Shown here: one piece after another, positions 1-7,220 of the stretch
Numbering within the stretch: position 1 is the stretch's first letter
Layout: the number at the start of each line of letters is the position of its first letter
Origin: GCA-2746795 sp964643965
GTDB taxonomy: Bacteria; Chloroflexota; Anaerolineae; Promineifilales; Promineifilaceae
Direction of reading: 5' to 3'
Assembly: GCA_964643965.1 (NCBI GenBank)
Contig: CAZXVH010000087.1
Coordinates: forward strand, 1 to 22,538
DNA length: 22,538 nt
The notes under the pieces: model-generated
Told to the model about the DNA's origin: nothing
Database searches by the model: none
What the model saw: the letters and a program-made list of their open reading frames with translations, nothing else
Made by a program: the position numbers and the translations under genes

Positions 1-13
1 CTAAAATTCGATG

Positions 14-31
14 TCATCACAAATGTGATGA
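14..31. repeat. Short perfect inverted repeat
   Basis: TCATCACA and TGTGATGA form a perfect 8-bp dyad separated by AA. It lies about 80 bp downstream of the stop codon of the minus-strand gene at 113-1366. It could be an operator for a gene to the left of the window or a weak stem-loop. No T-run follows it on either strand, so I do not call it a terminator. The rest of 1-112 holds nothing I recognise. Confidence 0.35.
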
Positions 32-112
32 GCCATTTCTAGTGGGGACGGTGACAGATAAGGTCATGACGTTATTGGCACAGTTAAAACCGAAAAACTG
101 AACTTCTTGGCC

Positions 113-1366
113 TTAACCTTTCGCCATTTCCTTTAACGCTTCCAGAACCAGGTCTACTTCAGCGGGGGTGTTGTAGTGGACGAAACCGATGCGCACCAGT
201 CCACCCTTATCGAGCAGGCCCAACCGTTCCATAACGGCGATGGCATAATAATGCCCGTCCCACACGAAGATGCCCTGTTCCCCCAGCTTTTGCGCCACTT
301 GAGCCGGCGTGTATCCTTCCAGGCTGACGGCAAAGGTGGGGGTGCGCCGCGCCAGGTTTTCAATATCGGTGACGCCATAGACCCGCAGGCCGGGCACAGT
401 GGTGGCGCCGCGCAAGAAACGTTCGCTCAGGCTCATTTCATACGCCTTGATCTGCGCCATTGCCCGTACCAGCCGTTCCCGGCGGGCGCCCAAGATGCCG
501 CCTAACTCGGCGATATAATCGACAGCGGCCGTGACGCCAATGAGGCTTTCAAAACTTTGGGTGCCGGTTTCCCATTTGCCGGCCGGTTTATTGGAAGCCG
601 GCCGTACCTTGTAAGCGGTCAGGCTGTCCAGCAAGCCATATTTGCCGTAAAGCGCCCCTACATGTCCCCCAAAAAATTTGTAAGCAGAAGCCGCCAGGAA
701 ATCGCAATCCAGCTCTTGCACATCAATGAGGCCGTGCGGCGCAAAATGCACGGCATCGACGTAGGCCAACGCGCCCGCCGCATGGATGATCTGCACGGCG
801 CGTTTCACATCGGTGATGCTGCCCACAGCATTGGAAGCATAGGTGATGGCCACCAGGCGCGTCTTGGCGTTGAGCAGAGCGGGCAATGTTTCCAGTTTTA
901 GGGTGCAGTCGCTGGGGTCAAAATCCAGCCAGCGCACGGTGACGCCTTTGTCCTCAGCCGCCAGGAGCCAGGGGGAGATGTTGGCGTCATGATCCAGGCG
1001 CGTCACCACAATTTCATCGCCGGGCTGCCAGGTGCGGGCCAGGGCGCGGCTCATAGAGAAGGTGAGACTGGTCATATTCTGGCCGAAGACGATCTCTTCG
1101 GGGCGGCGGGCGTTGTAGAAGTCCATCATGGCGGCGCGGGCGGCGTCCACGATGGCGTCGGTGCGGGCGCTGGTGAGAAAGGGGCCGCCAAGGTTGGAGA
1201 TGCCCTGGGTGAGGGCGCCGCTGGTGGCGTCGATGACCGACTGGGGCACTTGTGTGCCGCCGGGACCATCGAGATAAACGGCCGTTTTGCCATTGACTTC
1301 TTGTTGCAAAGCGGGAAACTGCGCCCGTAAGGGAATCGGGTCAAAAGAAGGTGTTTGAGTTGTCAT
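113..1366 (-). CDS. Cysteine desulfurase-like protein, class V aminotransferase fold (VC1184-type family)
   Basis: This 417-residue PLP enzyme of the class V aminotransferase fold is cytoplasmic. The PLP-binding lysine is K230 in the ASAYKFFGGHVG motif, with D204 and H207 in VDAVH as expected cofactor contacts. The N-terminal YLDGPGGTQVP and the C-terminal VRIGFVHYNTPAEVD resemble the TIGR01976 branch. In that C-terminal segment I see no cysteine where true SufS/NifS desulfurases carry the persulfide-forming residue. The substrate is therefore uncertain, and 'desulfurase' describes the fold rather than a demonstrated activity. The ATG at 1364-1366 is preceded by AAAGGA about 10 bases upstream, which supports this start. 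One AACGGCCGTT palindrome lies at 1277-1286. The gene stands alone and is divergent from the thioesterase at 1497. Confidence 0.88.
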   Translation of the reverse strand: MTTQTPSFDPIPLRAQFPALQQEVNGKTAVYLDGPGGTQVPQSVIDATSGALTQGISNLGGPFLTSARTDAIVDAARAAMMDFYNARRPEEIVFGQNMTSLTFSMSRALARTWQPGDEIVVTRLDHDANISPWLLAAEDKGVTVRWLDFDPSDCTLKLETLPALLNAKTRLVAITYASNAVGSITDVKRAVQIIHAAGALAYVDAVHFAPHGLIDVQELDCDFLAASAYKFFGGHVGALYGKYGLLDSLTAYKVRPASNKPAGKWETGTQSFESLIGVTAAVDYIAELGGILGARRERLVRAMAQIKAYEMSLSERFLRGATTVPGLRVYGVTDIENLARRTPTFAVSLEGYTPAQVAQKLGEQGIFVWDGHYYAIAVMERLGLLDKGGLVRIGFVHYNTPAEVDLVLEALKEMAKG

Positions 1367-1391
1367 GTCGATTAACGTCCTTTACTTGAAT

Positions 1392-1441
1392 GGGAGCGCG
1401 GACAGCTTGTCCGCACAGGGCGGGCAAGATGCCCACGCTCC
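1392..1441. repeat. Interspersed hairpin repeat, copy A
   Basis: The element starts GGGAGCGCGGACAGC and ends CCCACGCTCC. Its outer ends are mutually complementary and it contains two inner palindromes, GCGGACA-AGCT-TGTCCGC and GGGCA-AGA-TGCCC. It is related to copies at 1915-1965, 12838-12868 and 12983-13013. All copies are intergenic. It has no coding capacity and resembles a REP or MITE-like element. Confidence 0.8.
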
Positions 1442-1483
1442 AAATGGTGGCTGTTACGAATGGCATTCATCGCCAGAGCGAAG

Positions 1484-1489
1484 TATAAC
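1484..1489 (+). promoter_or_regulatory. -10-like box close to the thioesterase start
   Basis: TATAAC lies only 7 bases before the ATG at 1497, and no Shine-Dalgarno sequence is evident. This spacing fits a leaderless or near-leaderless transcript. No convincing -35 box is visible. Confidence 0.35.
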
Positions 1490-1496
1490 ATAGCTC

Positions 1497-1892
1497 ATGT
1501 TGATCGAAGAAAATAGTACCTACCACCACACCGTTCATATTTACTACGACGACACCGACTTTTCCGGCGTCGTTTACCATGCCAACTACCTGAAATATTT
1601 TGAACATGCCCGCGAACACGCCATCGGCCAGGCGGAACTGGTACGTCTGTGGCAGGAAGATGGCCTCGGATTTGTCGTCTATAAAGTCGAGTTGCAATTC
1701 GCTGAAGGCGCTGTCTTTGGCGACGCTCTGGACATTCGCTCTTATTGTGTGCGTGAAGGGCCGTTTCGTTTGAACTGGTTTCATGAAGCGTGGCGGCCAG
1801 GGGGTGACAAGGCGGCAGTCAAGGGCATGGTGCAGTTGGTGTGCATCAATCGGGAGCGCCGCCTGACGCCTGTTCCTGCGTTTACGGTTTGA
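1497..1892 (+). CDS. Acyl-CoA thioesterase, hotdog fold (YbgC/4HBT family)
   Basis: This 131-residue hotdog-fold thioesterase matches the usual 4HBT/YbgC length. The N-terminal motif YYDDTDFSGVVYHANYLKYF (residues about 17-36) is the family signature. D20, in DTDFSGVVYHANY, corresponds to the catalytic aspartate, and the following segment forms the central hotdog helix. The family hydrolyses acyl-CoA thioesters in the cytoplasm; the acyl preference cannot be read from the sequence. I see no good ribosome-binding site, but a TATAAC box sits 7 bases before the ATG, so the mRNA may be leaderless. The gene is flanked on both sides by copies of the same hairpin repeat (1392-1441 and 1915-1965) and shares no operon with its neighbours. 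Confidence 0.88.
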   Translation: MLIEENSTYHHTVHIYYDDTDFSGVVYHANYLKYFEHAREHAIGQAELVRLWQEDGLGFVVYKVELQFAEGAVFGDALDIRSYCVREGPFRLNWFHEAWRPGGDKAAVKGMVQLVCINRERRLTPVPAFTV

Positions 1893-1914
1893 GCCGATTC
1901 AATGTGGATTAAAT

Positions 1915-1965
1915 GGGAGCGCGGACAGCTTGTCCGCAAAGGGCGGACAAGCTGTCCGTGCTCCC
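1915..1965. repeat. Interspersed hairpin repeat, copy B
   Basis: This is a near-perfect inverted repeat of about 51 bases. The left arm starts GGGAGCGCGGACAGCTTG, the right arm ends CAAGCTGTCCGTGCTCCC, and there is one mismatch over about 23 bp. As RNA or single-stranded DNA it would fold into one long hairpin. It lies between the thioesterase and coaX and is the most symmetrical copy in the window. Confidence 0.85.
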
Positions 1966-2016
1966 GGCTTGATTTTGAATGGTCAATAAGTTTGCTTGTC
2001 ATTGATCTGCCCCCCC

Positions 2017-2024
2017 TATAAAAT
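2017..2024 (+). promoter_or_regulatory. -10-like box before coaX
   Basis: TATAAAAT lies 9 bases before the coaX ATG (2034), and no Shine-Dalgarno sequence is present. TTGCTT (1992-1997, spacer 19) and TTGTCA (1996-2001, spacer 15) are possible but imperfectly spaced -35 boxes. A transcript starting at the usual distance would begin within a few bases of the ATG. Confidence 0.4.
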
Positions 2025-2033
2025 CACGCTGTT

Positions 2034-2816
2034 ATGTTACTGGCGATTGATATTGGCAATACCAACATTTTACTGGGGCTGTGGAACGGCCGTTCCTGGC
2101 AGCATCAATGGCGGCTACGCACCAACTCCGAGCAAACCGTCGATGAGTATGGCGTGACGCTTAAAGCGCTGCTGCGCGAGTTTGGCGTAGATAATTTGGT
2201 GCGCAGCGTGGCCTTATGCTGCGTCGTGCCCTGGTTGACGCAAACTTTCATCCAGGTCAGCCGCCACTATGTGGGCGTGGAAGCGCTGGTACTGACGCAT
2301 CAGGCTAATATCGGCATTCGCCTGGGCCAGGATAATCCGGCGGAGGTGGGCGCAGACCGCATTGCCAACGCCGTGGCTGCTCATCATCAATTTCCCGGCG
2401 GCAGCATCATTGTTGATATGGGCACGGCCACTAAATTTGAAATGGTTGCGCCGCAGGGTGAATTTTTGGGCGGCGTCATTGCCCCCGGCTTACGCCTGGG
2501 GGCCGATGCCCTGGCCGACCGGGCGGCGCAGCTGCGCAGTGTACCTTTAGAAGCGCCGCCCAACATAATCGGCCGTAATACGGTGCAGGCGGTGCAGTCC
2601 GGTTTGATTTTGGCTTATGCCAGTCTGATTGATGGGGTGGTAGCCCGGCTGCAAGATGAAGTGATGGGGGCAGAACGGCCGTTACCCGTCATTGGCACAG
2701 GCGGTAATATCCATCTGGTCGCGGCGCATACCGGTGTGATTGACCACATCGATCCTTGCCTGACTTTGACCGGGCTGCGCCTCGTCTTTGAACGAACTTT
2801 TGGAGAACAAGTATGA
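2034..2816 (+). CDS. coaX: Type III pantothenate kinase
   Basis: CoaX phosphorylates pantothenate, the first committed step of coenzyme A synthesis, in the cytoplasm. The 260 residues match the family length. Visible motifs are the phosphate-binding DIGNTN at 6-11, GADRIANAVAA at 106-116, DMGTAT at 128-133, GGVIAPGL at 146-153 and GTGGN at 221-225, all in family order. The family uses the ASKHA fold and lacks the P-loop of type I enzymes. Two AACGGCCGTT palindromes fall inside the gene (2085 and 2674), read in different codon frames as NGR and ERP. The stop codon overlaps the start of the next gene (ATGA at 2813-2816), so the two are probably co-transcribed and translationally coupled. Confidence 0.95.
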   Translation: MLLAIDIGNTNILLGLWNGRSWQHQWRLRTNSEQTVDEYGVTLKALLREFGVDNLVRSVALCCVVPWLTQTFIQVSRHYVGVEALVLTHQANIGIRLGQDNPAEVGADRIANAVAAHHQFPGGSIIVDMGTATKFEMVAPQGEFLGGVIAPGLRLGADALADRAAQLRSVPLEAPPNIIGRNTVQAVQSGLILAYASLIDGVVARLQDEVMGAERPLPVIGTGGNIHLVAAHTGVIDHIDPCLTLTGLRLVFERTFGEQV

Positions 2817-4369
2817 GTCTTTGTCAGAAATGTGGCTCTATTATCCTTGGCGTTTGGCTGGCGCTGCTGGTTGTTGGCTGCCAACTGCTGCCGGAGCCGC
2901 CGCGCCTGGCTACAGCCACCGCCCAGGCCGCGCTGCCGCCCACGCCCACCTTGGAGCCGTTGCATTTGCCTGTAGCAGGGAGCCGAGTCGCTGCGCCCCC
3001 ACTGCCCCTGCCGGCCGCAGACGCCAATCCCACCCTCACGCTGTGGGTCAATGAGACCTCGGCCGCCCACCGGAAAGCGCTGGCGACCATTGCTGCCGGG
3101 TTTGAGGCGGAGCAGGGCGTGAATGTGGAAGTGATGTTTGTCTCACCAAACTTGTTGCCAGACCTGGTAGAATTGGCGGCGATCACCGACACCTATGACC
3201 TGCCGGATGTGATCATTCATCCCATTGAGTACTCTATTGGCTGGGCGGAACGGGGGATTTTAGATACGGAGGCGGCGGAAACGGCCGTTACCAATTTAGG
3301 CCGCGATACCTTCAATCCGTTCGCCCTGGATTTATTAGATACAAATGGACAGGTAGCCGCCATACCCAGCGATGGCTACCAGCAGCTTCTCATTTATCGC
3401 ACCGATTGGTTCGCCGAGCAGAATTTAGCTGTTCCCGACAACTTTGCCGCCATGCTGGCCGCGGCTGAAGCGACGCATGATCCGGAGAATTTGCGCTCTG
3501 GCTTTGTCATTCCTACCGAATCTAATTTGCGTACCACCCAGGAAGCGTTTGAGCATCTGGCGGCGGCCAATGGCTGCCAGCTTATCAATGAAGCGGGGGA
3601 GGTGCTGCTCACTTCACCGGAATGTCGGGAAACCATTACCTTTTACTTTGACATCGTACACCAGTTCAGCCCTATCGGGGTGCAGACGGATACCAGTATG
3701 CGCAACGCCTATTTGGAAGGACGCACCGGCATGATTATAGGGCCGCCTACCATCCTGCCTCAATTGGCTGGCCTGGACGTTGAACATTTACCAACTTGCC
3801 CGGAATGCGGCCAAAATCAAAAGCATTTAGCCGCTAATAGTGGTATTATCACAGTCATCTCCGGCAAGGGTGATACCTCTGCAAATTTTGGCAAAATGAC
3901 CAACCTGGGTATCACCAGGGACGCGGATCGGGAAACGGCCGTTGCCTTTGCCGAATACTGGTTTAACCAGGGCTACCCCACCTGGTTAGCCGTTGAATCA
4001 GAACGAAAAGTACCCCTGCGGCAAGGTTTACCTGAAGACCTAACCCGATTTATCGCATCCTGGGGATTGGAGCCGCTCTCTGGTTCAGACCAGAGCCTGG
4101 CCGATATTTACGGTGAAGAAATTGTTGTAAAGCTTAAAGAAGGCGTTGCGCAATCCAATCGCTGGGGCATTTCCCAGGGGCAGGGCGGCGTTATCAGCGA
4201 CCTGTATCGGGAGCTAACTTTTTCGGTGATACTGCAAGAAATGTTGAGCGGCTACTTCACCCCGGATAAAACCCTCTACCAGGCATATCAACGGGTAGTA
4301 GAATTCCTTCCAGATTATGCCTTTGAAATATTGGCAGAACCGACGCCCATCCTGGAGCCGGAAGCATAG
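2813..4369 (+). CDS. Extracellular solute-binding lipoprotein (family 1-like)
   Basis: This 518-residue protein has a lipoprotein signal. A hydrophobic stretch at residues 10-22 ends in the lipobox LVVGC, with C23 as the lipidation site. A Pro/Ala-rich linker follows to about residue 65. The remainder, starting NPTLTLWVNE, resembles periplasmic-binding-protein family 1 (sugar-type ABC receptors), with TMRNAYLEGRTGMIIGPP typical of the hinge region. It should be membrane-anchored on the outer face. No permease or ATPase lies next to it, so its transport partner is absent or elsewhere. A Cys pair (CPEC, about residue 330) could form a disulfide. The start overlaps the coaX stop. Two AACGGCCGTT copies (3280, 3934) both encode ETAV. 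The ligand is unknown. Confidence 0.85.
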   Translation: MSLCQKCGSIILGVWLALLVVGCQLLPEPPRLATATAQAALPPTPTLEPLHLPVAGSRVAAPPLPLPAADANPTLTLWVNETSAAHRKALATIAAGFEAEQGVNVEVMFVSPNLLPDLVELAAITDTYDLPDVIIHPIEYSIGWAERGILDTEAAETAVTNLGRDTFNPFALDLLDTNGQVAAIPSDGYQQLLIYRTDWFAEQNLAVPDNFAAMLAAAEATHDPENLRSGFVIPTESNLRTTQEAFEHLAAANGCQLINEAGEVLLTSPECRETITFYFDIVHQFSPIGVQTDTSMRNAYLEGRTGMIIGPPTILPQLAGLDVEHLPTCPECGQNQKHLAANSGIITVISGKGDTSANFGKMTNLGITRDADRETAVAFAEYWFNQGYPTWLAVESERKVPLRQGLPEDLTRFIASWGLEPLSGSDQSLADIYGEEIVVKLKEGVAQSNRWGISQGQGGVISDLYRELTFSVILQEMLSGYFTPDKTLYQAYQRVVEFLPDYAFEILAEPTPILEPEA

Positions 4370-4387
4370 ACAAAGGGACACACATCC

Positions 4388-5392
4388 ATGAGCGCAAGGC
4401 AGACCTATGTAGAAGAAAATTTTGGCATACTCACTGATGACGACCTGTATTTAGATGCTATCCTGGTAAAACCAACCAATCTGATTGATGAAAACCTGCG
4501 CGTCCTGCGCGTGTGGGTTCCCAAATACCCCATGACTAAATCCAGCACCATCACCTGCGCCCGGCAAGAGGTGCACTCTTATGGTGCAGATGGTCGTATT
4601 GCCCACCTTGTTTTTGATTTGCGCGGAACCGGCGACAGCGATGGCGATCTATCCAGCATGAATTTTAAGATGGATCTGCGGGCGGTTTCCGCCTGGGCTG
4701 TAGAGCGTTTTGGTAAAAATATAAACTTTGGCTATTTAGGAACGCCCACCTTACATGGCGGCAGCGTCAATATGTGGCCTATCCGCGTTGGCGTTTTCAT
4801 GGAGAGTTATTACTTTCCGGCGATGGCAAAGGCTGTCATTCCTCCCACCGTGATTTACCTTTCTTCATACGGGCATTTTGGTAGAACGGACGAAAAGATG
4901 TGTCTGGCATTGGCGAAGTCTGGTTATAATGTGTATGGTTTGGATCCATTGCGTTATCTGCTTCATGCCAGTGCGCAAGACCTGCTTACCCCGGAACAAT
5001 TATATGAAGACCTGAGTACCTTGCTCCACATGCTGCCCAGCGATCCCATTGTCATCGGCAATCCCCTGGCAGCCGGTTTAGCCATGATATGGGGGGTTGG
5101 CGTTCATCGTGTGCGCGGCGTCATCGCCATTGGCCGGGCGCAGTCTGGTTTACAGCCTCCCCATATTTTTAATAACGCCAATCCTTATACCTTTTTGCTT
5201 TCTCGCAAGATCAGCGATATTTCTCCCCGATCATTGGCGATTGTCTATCAGAAAGATCATCCATTGGGGGGAGAAGAGGACAAACTAGAGGCGTTGTTCA
5301 AGAGCAGCAAAGCGCCGCACCGTTTTGACACGGTTTCCGACATCAGCCCCCAATTTTTGCAAGAATTGTTAGCCTGGGTGGAATCGAAGTAA
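4388..5392 (+). CDS. Alpha/beta-hydrolase-like protein with VirJ-like C-terminal half, catalytic serines apparently lost
   Basis: The 334 residues read as two alpha/beta-hydrolase-like halves. The N-terminal half has FDLRGTGDSDGD (76-87), as in serine hydrolases. The C-terminal half, with FGRTDEKMCLALAKSGYNVY and GLDPLRYLL then TPEQLYEDL, resembles the VirJ/AcvB family. At both positions where a G-x-S-x-G nucleophile elbow is expected I see other residues (GTPTLHGG at 118-125, IGNPLAAG at 223-230), so it may be a non-catalytic binding protein. No signal peptide or membrane segment is evident. It starts 18 bases after the solute-binding lipoprotein gene, with AAAGGG upstream of the ATG, and is probably the last gene of the coaX operon. 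The family call is moderate and the function is unknown. Confidence 0.6.
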   Translation: MSARQTYVEENFGILTDDDLYLDAILVKPTNLIDENLRVLRVWVPKYPMTKSSTITCARQEVHSYGADGRIAHLVFDLRGTGDSDGDLSSMNFKMDLRAVSAWAVERFGKNINFGYLGTPTLHGGSVNMWPIRVGVFMESYYFPAMAKAVIPPTVIYLSSYGHFGRTDEKMCLALAKSGYNVYGLDPLRYLLHASAQDLLTPEQLYEDLSTLLHMLPSDPIVIGNPLAAGLAMIWGVGVHRVRGVIAIGRAQSGLQPPHIFNNANPYTFLLSRKISDISPRSLAIVYQKDHPLGGEEDKLEALFKSSKAPHRFDTVSDISPQFLQELLAWVESK

Positions 5393-5426
5393 AATTCAGC
5401 CCGGCGCCGTCCAAACTGAGAATATG

Positions 5427-5460
5427 AGACGTGGCATATCAGCCGCGTTTTTTGTTTTTT
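5427..5460 (+). terminator. Intrinsic terminator after the coaX operon
   Basis: ACGTGGC (5429-5435) pairs with GCCGCGT (5442-5448) with one G-T wobble across a 6-base loop. TTTTTTGTTTTTT follows at 5448-5460. It lies 35 bases after the stop codon at 5392. It also sits inside the longest open frame of the downstream gene, which argues against any start upstream of 5553 for that gene. Confidence 0.75.
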
Positions 5461-5552
5461 GGACACGGTTTATTCGACAAACGAAAAAAAACTCGGATCA
5501 TAGGCGTTTGTGCAGCGCTACAGAGATCGCCTGCATAAACGGAAGGGAAAAA

Positions 5553-6572
5553 ATGATGATTGTCATTATGAAAGCAGACGCCACGATGAAACAGAAATCG
5601 GCCGTCATCGCCAAAGCAGAGGGGCTTGGGTTTAAGATTCACCTGTCTGATGGTAAAGAACGTACCATTATCGGGCTTATCGGGGATGATCGGGATTTGT
5701 ACAAAGACCAGATTGAGCGGATGCCGGGCGTGGAGCGATTGGTTCCGGTCCTCAAACCATTTAAGGTCGCCAGCCGTGAGTTCCAGCCGGACAATACCAG
5801 TTTCAAAATTGGCGATATTGAAATAGGGGGTAAAGGGCTGGTGGTGATGGCCGGTCCTTGTTCGGTTGAGAGCCGCAGCCAAATCATTGAAACGGCTCAT
5901 GCGGTTAAAGAAGCGGGCGCTCATATCCTGCGTGGCGGGGCGTTTAAACCCCGCTCCTCTCCTTATGCATTCCAGGGCTTGGGCGAAGAAGGGTTAAAAT
6001 ATATGGCCGAAGCGCGGGAAGAAACGGGTCTGCCCATCGTCACAGAGGTGATGGAACCGGCGCTGGTGCCGCTGGTGGCGGAATATGCTGATATTCTCCA
6101 GATTGGGGCGCGGAATATGCAGAATTATGCCCTGCTTCATGCGGTGGGTAAATCGCAGCAGCCGGTTTTGCTCAAGCGGGGCATGAGCAGCCTCATTGAA
6201 GAGTGGTTGATGTGCGCCGAGTATATTCTCAGCCACGGCAATACGCGGGTGATGCTCTGTGAACGGGGTATCCGCACCTTTGAGACGTATACGCGCAACA
6301 CCTTTGATATCAACGCCATTGCGGTGGCGAAGCAGCTGTCTCATTTACCGGTGATTGCCGACCCCAGCCATGCTACCGGCCGTTGGGAGTATGTGGCCCC
6401 GGCCGCCAAAGCCAGTATTGCTGCCGGGGCGGATGGGGTGATTATTGAAGTGCATCCCCGGCCGGATGAAGCGTTGTCAGATGGGTTGCAGTCGTTGAAG
6501 CCTGAGAAGTTTGCCAAACTGGTGACGGAGATGCGGCGGGTGGCGGAAGCGGTGGAGCGGGGGATTCAGTGA
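5553..6572 (+). CDS. aroF: 3-deoxy-7-phosphoheptulonate (DAHP) synthase, AroF/aroA(II) type
   Basis: This enzyme condenses phosphoenolpyruvate with erythrose 4-phosphate, the first step of the shikimate pathway. The 339 residues fit the single-domain type I-beta class with an N-terminal ferredoxin-like domain (residues 1-75, starting MMIVIMKADA). The catalytic barrel has AGPCSVES at 100-107 (C103 is a metal ligand), GGAFKPRSSPYAFQG at 128-142, and DPSHATGR near residue 272. The frame is open back to 5424, but the intrinsic terminator lies there, and GGAAGGG precedes the ATG at 5553 (or 5556), so I chose 5553. The stop codon is formed by the first unit of a heptamer array shared with the convergent Nudix gene. 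Confidence 0.93.
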   Translation: MMIVIMKADATMKQKSAVIAKAEGLGFKIHLSDGKERTIIGLIGDDRDLYKDQIERMPGVERLVPVLKPFKVASREFQPDNTSFKIGDIEIGGKGLVVMAGPCSVESRSQIIETAHAVKEAGAHILRGGAFKPRSSPYAFQGLGEEGLKYMAEAREETGLPIVTEVMEPALVPLVAEYADILQIGARNMQNYALLHAVGKSQQPVLLKRGMSSLIEEWLMCAEYILSHGNTRVMLCERGIRTFETYTRNTFDINAIAVAKQLSHLPVIADPSHATGRWEYVAPAAKASIAAGADGVIIEVHPRPDEALSDGLQSLKPEKFAKLVTEMRRVAEAVERGIQ

Positions 6573-6624
6573 ACAGTTTACAGTGAACAGTGAACAGTTT
6601 ACAGTTTACAGTCTACTGTTCACC
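6567..6624. repeat. Heptamer tandem array (CAGTGAA/CAGTTTA) between convergent genes
   Basis: Seven 7-base units run from 6567 to 6615 (CAGTGAA, CAGTTTA, CAGTGAA, CAGTGAA, CAGTTTA, CAGTTTA, CAGTCTA), then CTGTTCACC. The last part is complementary to the CAGTGAACAG units, so hairpins can form. The array overlaps the stop codons of both aroF and the Nudix gene, and the same unit occurs at 17209-17243. Confidence 0.85.
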
Positions 6625-7048
6625 GGTTGTTCAGGGCTTTTAGCAATGAGGCTATGTCTGTGCCAGATGGATAGACAAAGCGGTCGGGGAATTCGGCCAG
6701 GGGCAGCCAGGCCAGGCTGTAGCGGTTGGTTTCAGATTGGCGTTCAAATTCGGGGCCGCCCAGGCAGGGTTCTCCGCTGAATTGGGTGATGAGGTAGGCG
6801 TATTCGACCTGCTGGATTTCTTCGCCATTGCTGATGAGGGTGGTAAACGGCCGTTCCCACAACAGCCCTCCCAATTCAATCTGCAACCCGGTCTCTTCCG
6901 CCGCTTCCCGGTGCGCCGCTTCGATCACCGTTTCGCCCTCTTCCACGCCCCCGCCCGGAACCACAAAATAGCTGTCCCCCTCGCGGAGGCGGTGGATCAG
7001 CAAAATCTGATCGCCAGCCACAATAAACAAGGTCACACGTTTTCTCAT
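6620..7048 (-). CDS. Nudix hydrolase
   Basis: This 142-residue protein has a complete Nudix box, Gx5Ex7REUxEExGU, at residues 33-55 (glycine 33, E39, R47-E48, E51-E52, G54). The box binds the divalent metal and cleaves nucleoside-diphosphate-linked substrates. The N-terminal VTLFIVAGDQILLIHR strand and the YFVVPGGG approach are typical. The substrate cannot be read; similar short proteins act on oxidised nucleotides, NDP-sugars or diadenosine compounds. A GGGG sequence precedes the ATG by about 6 bases. AACGGCCGTT at 6846-6855 encodes ERPF. The gene is convergent with aroF and separated from it only by a heptamer array. Confidence 0.92.
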   Translation of the reverse strand: MRKRVTLFIVAGDQILLIHRLREGDSYFVVPGGGVEEGETVIEAAHREAAEETGLQIELGGLLWERPFTTLISNGEEIQQVEYAYLITQFSGEPCLGGPEFERQSETNRYSLAWLPLAEFPDRFVYPSGTDIASLLKALNNR

Positions 7049-7085
7049 TATTACCCCATCAGAACAAATTCAAAAGAAGGAACAC

Positions 7086-7216
7086 AGAGCAACACAGAGG
7101 CGTCACAGAGATACACAGAGAGATGTAGAGAATTCCTTAAAGCCTGACTCCCCTCTCCCTCTATCTTTATCTCTATCTCTTGCTCTTGCTCTTGCTCTTG
7201 CTCTTGCTCTTGCTCT
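7086..7216. repeat. Simple-repeat tract: ACACAGAG motif and (TGCTCT)6
   Basis: The 172-base gap between the Nudix start and the GDPD stop holds no gene. At 7086-7125 the motif ACACAGAG recurs at intervals of about 10-11 bases. Next come TATCTT/TATCTC units, then six perfect TGCTCT hexamers (7181-7216) ending 4 bases before the GDPD stop codon. The hexamer tract is open in one frame, giving an Arg-Ala repeat that I do not consider a real protein. Confidence 0.85.
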
Positions 7217-7220
7217 CGCC

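Noticed and set aside
5424..5552. Aromatic-rich leader peptide (FFVFW) controlling aroF by attenuation
   Set aside because: The Phe/Trp codons come from the T-run of a terminator, and the frame has no stop before aroF, so a separate leader peptide is not supported.
6567..6624. CRISPR-like array
   Set aside because: The 7-base units are contiguous without unique spacers; no cas genes are present anywhere in the window.
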